64,000 nucleotides of DNA from Caulobacter sp. CCH9-E1. Lineage in GTDB: Bacteria > Pseudomonadota > Alphaproteobacteria > Caulobacterales > Caulobacteraceae. This document shows positions 57,889 through 64,000 of the stretch, piece by piece; the stretch's first letter is position 1, and each line of letters starts with the position of its first letter. Location of the stretch: assembly GCF_001556515.1 (NCBI RefSeq), contig NZ_LSJA01000084.1, positions 48,253 to 112,252 of the forward strand, written 5' to 3'. The notes beneath the pieces are model-generated. The model worked only from the letters and a program-made list of their open reading frames with translations, was not told where the DNA came from and did no database searches. The translations under genes and the position numbers were made by a program.

Positions 57889-59208
57889 TTACTCCGCCGC
57901 GATCAGCTTGGCGCCCTGCACGTGCAGGCGACCGCTACGATAGGAAGCGATCCGCTCCTCCACCTCGTGGCGGAAGTGGCGGAACAGGCCCTGGATCGGC
58001 CAGGCGGCCGCGTCGCCCAGGGCGCAGATGGTGTGACCCTCGACCTGGGTCGTGACGTCCAGCAGGGTGTCGATCTCTTTCGGATCGGCCTCGCCGGTCG
58101 CCATGCGCTCCATGACGCGCCACATCCAGCCGGTGCCTTCGCGGCACGGCGTGCACTGGCCGCAGCTCTCGTGCTTGTAGAAGTACGACAGGCGGGCGAT
58201 GGCGCGGACGAGGTCGGTCGACTTGTCCATGACGATGACGGCGGCGGTGCCAAGGCCCGAGCGCAGGTTGCGCAGGGCGTCGAAATCCATGGGCAGGTCT
58301 TCGCACTGCTCGGCCGGGATCATCGGCACGGATGAGCCGCCCGGGATGACGGCCTTCAGGTTGCCCCAGCCGCCGCGGATGCCGCCGCAGTGATCCTCGA
58401 TCAGCTGGCGGAACGGGATGCTCATCGCCTCTTCGACGTTACAGGGCAGGTTCACATGGCCAGAGACGCAGAAGAGCTTGGTGCCGGCGTTGTTCGGACG
58501 GCCAAAGCCCGCGAACCAGGCCGCGCCCCGGCGCAGGATCGTGCCGGCGACGGCGATGCTCTCGACGTTATTGACCGTGGTCGGCATGCCGTAGAGCCCA
58601 GCGCCGGCCGGGAACGGCGGCTTCAGGCGCGGCTGGCCCTTCTTGCCTTCCAGGCTTTCCAGCAGGGCCGTCTCTTCGCCGCAGATATAGGCGCCGGCGC
58701 CGTGGTGGACGTAGAGATCGAAATCCCAGCCGTGGACGTTGTCCTTGCCGATCAGCTTGGCCTCGTAGGCTTGCTTGATCGCCGCCTCCAGACGCTCGCG
58801 CTCGAAGACGTATTCGCCGCGGATGTAGATGTAGCAGGCGTGGGCCAGCATGGCGCGCGAGGCGATCAGGCAGCCCTCGATCAGGAGGTGCGGGTCATGC
58901 CGCATGATCTCCCGGTCCTTGCAGGTGCCCGGCTCGGACTCATCGGCGTTGACGACCAGGTAGTGAGGACGACCTTCCTTCACTTCCTTGGGCATGAACG
59001 ACCACTTGAGGCCGGTCGAGAAACCGGCGCCGCCCCGGCCGCGCAGGCCGGAGTTCTTCATGTTGTCGATGATCCAGTCGCGCCCGGCGTCCAGGATGTC
59101 CTTGGTGCCATTCCAGCAGCCGCGCTTCTTCGCGCCCTCGAGGCCCCAATCCTGGAGACCGTAGAGGTTCGTGAAGATGCGGTCCTTGTCTTCGAGGATA
59201 CCGACCAT
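57889..59208 (-). CDS. nuoF: NADH-quinone oxidoreductase subunit F (NADH/FMN site)
   Basis: Binds NADH, FMN and cluster N3. The 439-residue protein has the glycine-rich NADH/FMN motifs [16 protein letters not shown] and [34 protein letters not shown] and the cluster motif [12 protein letters not shown] with a further cysteine in [13 protein letters not shown]. It is preceded by two small membrane-protein genes that split it from nuoE. Confidence 0.98.
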   Translation of the reverse strand: MVGILEDKDRIFTNLYGLQDWGLEGAKKRGCWNGTKDILDAGRDWIIDNMKNSGLRGRGGAGFSTGLKWSFMPKEVKEGRPHYLVVNADESEPGTCKDREIMRHDPHLLIEGCLIASRAMLAHACYIYIRGEYVFERERLEAAIKQAYEAKLIGKDNVHGWDFDLYVHHGAGAYICGEETALLESLEGKKGQPRLKPPFPAGAGLYGMPTTVNNVESIAVAGTILRRGAAWFAGFGRPNNAGTKLFCVSGHVNLPCNVEEAMSIPFRQLIEDHCGGIRGGWGNLKAVIPGGSSVPMIPAEQCEDLPMDFDALRNLRSGLGTAAVIVMDKSTDLVRAIARLSYFYKHESCGQCTPCREGTGWMWRVMERMATGEADPKEIDTLLDVTTQVEGHTICALGDAAAWPIQGLFRHFRHEVEERIASYRSGRLHVQGAKLIAAE

Positions 59209-59211
59209 GAC

Positions 59212-59475
59212 TCAGCTTTGCGGATCGAATGGATGGGCGCGCACATAGCGCGTCCGACGGAGGATGACATAGGCGAAAAGCGACCAACCCACGCCAATCG
59301 TGACGAGGCCGGCCCAAACCGCCCAAACGGGAGCGCCTTGCCCGGCGCGGCCCCAGATCAGGAGCAGCGCGCCGACGAGGCAGGCCACGAGACCCAGGCC
59401 GCGCTCGCGGCGGCCCACGCTCTTGACCGTGTTGAAGTAAGCCGAGCGGCGGGCGTCGAGAGCATTGTCGGTCAC
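59212..59475 (-). CDS. Small two-helix membrane protein between nuoE and nuoF (87 aa)
   Basis: An 87-residue protein with two hydrophobic segments (about 27-43 and 49-70) and a basic C-terminal part (RRTRYVRAHPFDP). The start is GTG 59475, overlapping the previous ORF's stop (GTGA), and its stop lies 3 bp before nuoF. Position and coupling suggest a role in complex I assembly or membrane attachment, but that is inference; no family recognised. Confidence 0.7.
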   Translation of the reverse strand: MTDNALDARRSAYFNTVKSVGRRERGLGLVACLVGALLLIWGRAGQGAPVWAVWAGLVTIGVGWSLFAYVILRRTRYVRAHPFDPQS

Positions 59476-59696
59476 GACGAACTCCCCTCGCCCTTCGAAC
59501 CGCGCATCCAGCCTAGAATGAACCAGACGTGCGAGCCCAAGCCGGCGACGATCGCGCCTAGGAAGACAAGCCGCAGCCAGTCGATCCGCAGCGACACCGC
59601 GCCATAGATCGAGACGCCGGCCAGCACGAAGCAGACCACGTTGATGACGAGCATCGTGGTCAGGCGCTTCTTCTGGAGGGCGGCGTCAGCGGTCAT
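59472..59696 (-). CDS. Small two-helix membrane protein after nuoE (74 aa)
   Basis: A 74-residue protein with hydrophobic segments at about 13-32 and 39-62 and a short glycine/serine tail (GSKGEGSSS). It starts 1 bp after the nuoE stop. Along with the next ORF it makes a pair of coupled small membrane proteins placed inside the nuo operon. No family recognised. Confidence 0.7.
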   Translation of the reverse strand: MTADAALQKKRLTTMLVINVVCFVLAGVSIYGAVSLRIDWLRLVFLGAIVAGLGSHVWFILGWMRGSKGEGSSS

Positions 59697-59697
59697 C

Positions 59698-60387
59698 TTA
59701 GGCGGCAGGCTCCGACTTGGCCTTCGAAGCCTTGGGCTTCTCAGGCAGGTTCGGGATCTTGATCTTCTTGGCGGCCGAGCCGTCGTACAGCTTCGGGTCC
59801 GTCAGGGTCTGGATCTTACCCTTCGGCTCCGACGCGCCGCGGCCGTCGTAACTGCCGGGCTTCGGCGCCTTGCCGGCGGCAAAGTCGTCCAGGATCTGGG
59901 CCAGGCTCTCCGGCGTCAGGTCCTCGTAGTAGTAGTCGTTGATGGCGGCCATCGGCGCGTTGCAGCACGCGCCCAGGCACTCGACCTCTTCCCAGCTGAA
60001 CTTGCCGTCGGCCGAGACGTGGTTGGCTTCGCCGATCTTGTCCTTCAGCACCGCCTTGAGGTCCAGCGCGCCGCGCAGCTGGCACGGCGTGGTGCCGCAT
60101 AGCTGCACGAAGGCGACCTTGCCGACCGGCTGCAGCTGGAACATCACGTAGAAGGTGGCGACTTCCAGCACGCGGATGACCGGCATCTCGAGCTGCTTGG
60201 CGATCTCCTGGATCGCGGGCTCGGACACCCAGCCCTCCTGCTTCTGGGCCAGCCACAGCATCGGGATCACCGCCGACTGTTTGCGGGCGGCGGGATACTT
60301 GGCTTTCCACCAGTCTGCCTTGGCCTGGCTTTCCTTCGAGAAGGCGAAGCTGGCGGGCTGTTCCTTGGCGAGACGACGTACGCTCAT
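59698..60387 (-). CDS. nuoE: NADH-quinone oxidoreductase subunit E ([2Fe-2S])
   Basis: Thioredoxin-like [2Fe-2S] protein holding cluster N1a. The 229-residue protein has ligands Cys97/Cys102 (QLCGTTPCQLRGA) and Cys137/Cys141 (VECLGACCNAPM). About 60 C-terminal residues form a lysine/alanine/proline-rich tail (LPEKPKASKAKSEPAA) beyond the family core. Its ATG overlaps the stop of the NTF2-like gene. Confidence 0.96.
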   Translation of the reverse strand: MSVRRLAKEQPASFAFSKESQAKADWWKAKYPAARKQSAVIPMLWLAQKQEGWVSEPAIQEIAKQLEMPVIRVLEVATFYVMFQLQPVGKVAFVQLCGTTPCQLRGALDLKAVLKDKIGEANHVSADGKFSWEEVECLGACCNAPMAAINDYYYEDLTPESLAQILDDFAAGKAPKPGSYDGRGASEPKGKIQTLTDPKLYDGSAAKKIKIPNLPEKPKASKAKSEPAA

Positions 60388-60716
60388 CGGGCGAAATCCA
60401 CGCGGGCGATCTTGTCGCCCTTGAAGGTGTAGATGGCGGCGACCTCGAAGACGGGATCGCCATTGCCGCGGTCGACGCGCTCGTGATCGATCACGTTCGA
60501 GCCGACCACGATGCGGTTCAGCAGGTGGGCCTTATTGTTCGGAAAGTCCGAAAAAACCTTTTCGTACCAGGCGCGATAGGCCTCGATCCCGGTGCGCGCC
60601 ACTTCGCCGTTCAGACCGCCCACGACGACGTCGGCGGCGAAATGGGCGCAGTGCGCGTCCAGGTCCTGAGCGTTGTAGGCGTCGAGCTGCGCCTGGGCGA
60701 TCGCTTCCAGGCTCAA
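60384..60716 (-). CDS. NTF2-like/SnoaL-fold protein inside the nuo operon
   Basis: A 110-residue protein with the cone-shaped NTF2-like pattern: [22 protein letters not shown] (long helix then strand), [18 protein letters not shown], and antiparallel strands ending [21 protein letters not shown]. Related proteins include SnoaL cyclases, steroid isomerases and many binding-only members. It begins with TTG at 60716 that overlaps the nuoD stop (TTGA) and ends overlapping the nuoE start (ATGA). It is not a known complex I subunit. Confidence 0.8.
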   Translation of the reverse strand: MSLEAIAQAQLDAYNAQDLDAHCAHFAADVVVGGLNGEVARTGIEAYRAWYEKVFSDFPNNKAHLLNRIVVGSNVIDHERVDRGNGDPVFEVAAIYTFKGDKIARVDFAR

Positions 60717-61963
60717 CGGTCGATCTCCCCGAACACGATGTCCAGCGAGCCCAGGATGGCCGAGACGTCGGCCAGCTGGTGGCCGCGGTTCATCCAGTCC
60801 ATGGCCGCTAGGTGCGGGAAGCCCGGCGCGCGGATCTTGCAGCGGTACGGCTTGTTGGTGCCGTCCGAGACCACGAACACGCCGAACTCGCCCTTCGGGG
60901 CCTCGACGCAGGCGTAGACCTCGCCTTCCGGAGTCTTGAAGCCTTCGGTGTAGAGCTTGAAGTGGTGGATCAGCGCTTCCATCGAGCGCTTCATCTCGGC
61001 GCGGCGCGGCGGCGAGACCTTGTTGTCTTCCGACAGCACCGGACCGTGCGTCTTGCGCAGCATCTCGCAGGCCTGGCGGATGATCTTGGTGGACTCGCGC
61101 ATCTCCTGCATGCGGCAGAGATAGCGGTCGTAGCAATCGCCGTTCTTGCCCAGCGGGATGTCGAACTCGAAGTCGTTGTAGTTCTCGTAGGGCTGGCTGC
61201 GGCGCAGGTCCCAGGCGATGCCCGAACCGCGCACCATCACACCCGAGAAGCCCCAGAGGATCGCCTCTTCCTTGGTCACGACGCCGATGTCGACGTTGCG
61301 CTGCTTGAAGATGCGGTTGTCGGTGATCAGACCCTCGATGTCGTCGCAGATCTTGGGGAAGGCCTTGGCCCAGGCGTCGATGTCCTCGACCAGCTCCGGC
61401 GGCAGGTCCTGGTGGACGCCGCCCGGACGGAAGTAGTTCGAGTGCAGGCGAGCGCCGCAAGCGCGCTCGTAGAACACCATCAGCTTCTCGCGCTCCTCGA
61501 AGCCCCAGAGCGGCGGCGTCAGGGCGCCGACGTCCATGGCCTGGGTCGTCACGTTCAGCAGGTGGTTCAGGATCCGTCCGATTTCCGAGTAAAGCACGCG
61601 GATGATCTGGCCGCGGATCGGCACCTCGACGCCGAGCAGCTTTTCAACGGCCAGGCAGAAGGCGTGCTCCTGGTTCATCGGCGCCACGTAGTCGAGGCGG
61701 TCGAAGTACGGCACGTTCTGCAGGTAGGTGCGCGCTTCCATCAGCTTTTCGGTGCCGCGGTGCAGCAGGCCGATGTGCGGATCGACGCGTTCGACGATTT
61801 CGCCGTCCAGCTCCAGCACCAGGCGCAGCACGCCGTGCGCGGCCGGGTGCTGCGGGCCGAAGTTGATGTTGAACTTGCGGACAGGCGTCTCCGGAATGGC
61901 CGGAGCCGTCGCCTCGTCTCGGAAGTAGTCGGTCGCCGCGGCGGGCGAGTTCGTGCCGGTCAT
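60713..61963 (-). CDS. nuoD: NADH-quinone oxidoreductase subunit D (49 kDa)
   Basis: Forms the quinone-binding pocket with NuoB. The 416-residue protein has [21 protein letters not shown] (with the quinone-site histidine), [64 protein letters not shown] (in parts), and [18 protein letters not shown] near the C-terminus. Separate from nuoC, from which a 101-bp spacer divides it. Confidence 0.98.
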   Translation of the reverse strand: MTGTNSPAAATDYFRDEATAPAIPETPVRKFNINFGPQHPAAHGVLRLVLELDGEIVERVDPHIGLLHRGTEKLMEARTYLQNVPYFDRLDYVAPMNQEHAFCLAVEKLLGVEVPIRGQIIRVLYSEIGRILNHLLNVTTQAMDVGALTPPLWGFEEREKLMVFYERACGARLHSNYFRPGGVHQDLPPELVEDIDAWAKAFPKICDDIEGLITDNRIFKQRNVDIGVVTKEEAILWGFSGVMVRGSGIAWDLRRSQPYENYNDFEFDIPLGKNGDCYDRYLCRMQEMRESTKIIRQACEMLRKTHGPVLSEDNKVSPPRRAEMKRSMEALIHHFKLYTEGFKTPEGEVYACVEAPKGEFGVFVVSDGTNKPYRCKIRAPGFPHLAAMDWMNRGHQLADVSAILGSLDIVFGEIDR

Positions 61964-62064
61964 GGCTACGGACCTTCGTTACACTGTTCCATGCCGTGAC
62001 CAGGCCGTCGGCCTTCTCCCGGCAAGTGATCATGGAGCCTGGCGCTTAAGCGCCGGCCCCAGCC

Positions 62065-62706
62065 CTACGCGTCTCCCGCCCGCTTTTCGGCCTTCTCGTC
62101 GCCGGGCAGCGCGTATTTCGCGCCTTCCCACGGGGAGAGGAAATCGAACGCACGGAACTCGGTGATCTTCACGGGTTCGTACACGACACGCTTAAGCTCG
62201 TCGTCGTAGCGCACTTCCACATAACCCGTCATGGGGAAGTCCTTCCGCAGCGGGTGGCCGTGGAAGCCGTAGTCCGTGAGGATGCGGCGCAGGTCCGGGT
62301 GTCCTTCGAAGAACACGCCGTACATGTCGAAGGCCTCGCGTTCGAACCAGTCGGCCACCGGGAAGACCGGAGTCACGCTGGGAACGGCGGTGTCCTCGTC
62401 GGTCTGCACCTTGAAGCGGATGCGATGGTTCTTCACCAGCGACAGCAGGTGATAGACGACGTCGAAGCGACGCTCACGCTGCGGATAGTCGACGGCCGTC
62501 AGGTCCACCAGCTGATGGAAGCGGCAGTCGGGATGGTCGCGCAGGAACTCCAGCGCCTGAACGACCCGATTGGCCGGGCCCAGCACCGTCAGCTCGCCGA
62601 ACGCCACGTGATAGGCGGTGATCGCGCCGGCGCTGTTGGCGACGATGGCCTGGCCCAGCGTTTCCAGCGGCGAGATCGCCGTTTCGGTCGCAACCACGTC
62701 GGTCAT
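62065..62706 (-). CDS. nuoC: NADH-quinone oxidoreductase subunit C (30 kDa)
   Basis: Peripheral-arm subunit of 213 residues with [78 protein letters not shown] (in parts), the last being the classic 30-kDa signature. Its ATG overlaps the nuoB stop by four bases. The following 101-bp spacer has a GGCGC-TTAA-GCGCC hairpin (62041-62054). Confidence 0.97.
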   Translation of the reverse strand: MTDVVATETAISPLETLGQAIVANSAGAITAYHVAFGELTVLGPANRVVQALEFLRDHPDCRFHQLVDLTAVDYPQRERRFDVVYHLLSLVKNHRIRFKVQTDEDTAVPSVTPVFPVADWFEREAFDMYGVFFEGHPDLRRILTDYGFHGHPLRKDFPMTGYVEVRYDDELKRVVYEPVKITEFRAFDFLSPWEGAKYALPGDEKAEKRAGDA

Positions 62707-63263
62707 CGCTCGATCGTCCCCGTGCGGCGGATCTTCTTCTGCAGCTGCAGAACGCCATACACCAGCGCCTCGGCCGTGGGCGGGCAGCCCGGGACATAGA
62801 TGTCCACCGGCACGACGCGGTCACAACCGCGCACGACGCTGTAGCTGTAATAGTAGTAGCCGCCGCCATTGGCGCAGCTGCCCATCGAGATGACGTAGCG
62901 CGGCTCGGGCATCTGGTCGTAGACCTTGCGCAGGGCCGGAGCCATCTTGTTGGTCAGGGTGCCGGCGACGATCATCACGTCCGACTGGCGCGGACTGGCG
63001 CGCGGCGCGAAGCCGTAGCGCTCCAGGTCGTAGCGCGGCATCGACGCCTGCATCATCTCCACGGCGCAGCAGGCCAGGCCGAACGTCATCCACATCAGCG
63101 AGCCGGTGCGGGCCCAGGTGATCAGGTCGTCGGCGGCGGCCGTGATGAAGCCCTTGTCGGCCAGTTGCTGCGACACGCCATCGAAGAACGGGTCGTGCAG
63201 CTTCGGGTCATAGCCCTCGACCGCCGCGCGGCCAGCCGAGTTGGCGGGAACGATCACTCCCAT
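62703..63263 (-). CDS. nuoB: NADH-quinone oxidoreductase subunit B ([4Fe-4S] N2)
   Basis: Holds cluster N2 next to the quinone site. The 186-residue protein has the tandem Cys65-Cys66 ([10 protein letters not shown]), Cys130 ([10 protein letters not shown]) and Cys160 ([11 protein letters not shown]). I use the ATG at 63263, which overlaps the end of nuoA by 10 bp and gives the usual N-terminus; longer starts read through nuoA. Confidence 0.97.
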   Translation of the reverse strand: MGVIVPANSAGRAAVEGYDPKLHDPFFDGVSQQLADKGFITAAADDLITWARTGSLMWMTFGLACCAVEMMQASMPRYDLERYGFAPRASPRQSDVMIVAGTLTNKMAPALRKVYDQMPEPRYVISMGSCANGGGYYYYSYSVVRGCDRVVPVDIYVPGCPPTAEALVYGVLQLQKKIRRTGTIER

Positions 63264-63631
63264 TCGAGGGCGCCCTTCTTCCATTCGTAGATAAAGCCAA
63301 CGGTCAGGACGCCGAGGAAGGCCATCATCGACCAAAAGGCGAACTGGGCCACGTCATGCGGCAGCTTCATCAGCGTGACCGCCCACGGGAACAGGAACGC
63401 GACTTCCAGGTCGAAGATGATGAACAGGATCGACACCAGGTAGAACCGGACATCGAACTTCATGCGCGCGTCGTCGAAGGCGTTGAAGCCGCATTCGTAC
63501 GCGGAGAGCTTTTCCGGGTCGGGCGCCTTTGGCGCGAGCACGGCCGCGGCCAGGATGAAGACGATCCCGATAGCCGCCGCGATCCCTAGGAAGATCACGA
63601 TCGGCAGGTACTGAAGAAGGAAGGCGGTCAT
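63254..63631 (-). CDS. nuoA: NADH-quinone oxidoreductase subunit A
   Basis: Membrane subunit of 125 residues with three helices. It has the conserved loop [26 protein letters not shown] (in parts), including the quinone-site cysteine, and [12 protein letters not shown]. It is the first gene of the roughly 20-kb nuo unit, preceded by a Caulobacter-type promoter. Confidence 0.97.
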   Translation of the reverse strand: MTAFLLQYLPIVIFLGIAAAIGIVFILAAAVLAPKAPDPEKLSAYECGFNAFDDARMKFDVRFYLVSILFIIFDLEVAFLFPWAVTLMKLPHDVAQFAFWSMMAFLGVLTVGFIYEWKKGALEWE

Positions 63632-63657
63632 GACGGGCCTTGGCTTGAATCGAGCGG

Positions 63658-63686
63658 GTTGTAGCCCACTGTCGCAACCGCTTCAA
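63658..63686 (-). promoter_or_regulatory. Putative nuo operon promoter
   Basis: On the minus strand TTGAAGC (63680-63686), 14 bp, then GCTACAAC (63658-63665). This agrees with the Caulobacter housekeeping consensus TTGACGS-N10-14-GCTANAWC, with an exact -10. It predicts a 5' leader of about 20 nt before the nuoA ATG. Confidence 0.55.
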
Positions 63687-63866
63687 ACACCCCGGAACAC
63701 ATTGAGAAACGATCGCAACTAGAGCTGGTTTACCTAACGGTGGTTCACCAATGTCTGGACGCCCATTCCTTGCCCGCAAAGGCCGGCGCGAGCGCCCTGC
63801 CCTCTATTTAAACCAGCGAAACACAAACCTCTCCACACGCCATTTGTCGCTTCTTCGATATGGCCG

Positions 63867-63895
63867 TTGACACGAGTCTTCGAGCGACATATCAG
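63867..63895 (+). promoter_or_regulatory. Putative tRNA-Asp promoter
   Basis: TTGACA (63867-63872) and TATCAG (63890-63895) are spaced by 17 bp, about 50 bp before the tRNA. Between them and the tRNA lies a TTCGC-TTCG-GCGAA hairpin (63925-63938), probably a 5' leader feature of the precursor. The rest of the 314-bp gap (63632-63945) holds the nuo promoter and no visible gene. Confidence 0.55.
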
Positions 63896-63945
63896 ACGCG
63901 CCTCGCCGATCGGCGGGTCGCACTTTCGCTTCGGCGAAGGGATAT

Positions 63946-64000
<55 letters not shown>

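Overview
The window is high-GC chromosomal DNA from an alphaproteobacterium, almost certainly Caulobacter (C. crescentus/vibrioides or a very close relative). Several features point there: the gene order rpsB-tsf-pyrH-frr-uppS-cdsA-dxr-mmpA-bamA-skp-lpxD-fabZ-lpxA-lpxI-lpxB; the LpxI type of UDP-diacylglucosamine hydrolase; direct-repeat SOS boxes of the form GTTC-N7-GTTC; a short ProRS; and, between dnaE and a nucleoside hydrolase gene, a 29-codon gene that fits SidA, the SOS-induced division inhibitor of C. crescentus. Nearly all of the DNA is housekeeping sequence. I see no prophage, insertion sequence, CRISPR array or other mobile island.

Layout. 1-2695 (minus): aspS (3' end cut by the window edge) and tpiA. 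2835-10567 (plus): ppiD-trpE, a small antisense membrane ORF, trpG-trpD-trpC, an acyltransferase and lexA with its own SOS box. 10643-13608 (minus): comEC and a PEP mutase/isocitrate lyase family gene. 13771-16546 (plus): gltX and gltA, ending in a strong terminator. 16601-18603 (minus): a FliK-like protein paired with a free-standing FlhB C-terminal domain protein. 18662-33506 (minus): a 15-kb supercluster running from ribosomal protein S2 and EF-Ts through UMP kinase, ribosome recycling, undecaprenyl-PP, CDP-diacylglycerol and isoprenoid synthesis to the site-2 protease MmpA, BamA, Skp and lipid A synthesis. 33848-39962: a HAD phosphatase (plus), a methyltransferase and dnaE (minus), sidA (minus) and a nucleoside hydrolase (plus). 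39959-43258 (minus): proS-lolC-lolD. 43694-63631 (minus): the respiratory complex I operon nuoA-N, carrying five extra small genes, running into birA, coaX, rnj (RNase J), methylmalonyl-CoA epimerase and a DUF1467 protein. A partial tRNA-Asp(GTC) starts at 63946.

The genes form dense, translationally coupled operons, with many ATGA, TGATG, GTGA or TTGA junctions. Two clear regulatory themes are visible. The first is SOS control: LexA boxes overlap the promoters of both lexA and sidA, which couples DNA damage to a block of division. The second is coupling of translation genes to envelope construction. The least explained items are the five accessory genes inside the nuo operon (an NTF2-like protein, two small membrane proteins and two small lipoproteins), a histidine/aspartate-rich loop in NuoL, structured inverted repeats between nuoI and nuoJ and upstream of proS and rpsB, and the orphan FliK/FlhB-C pair. 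Coordinates of starts are my choice where stated; no database search was run.
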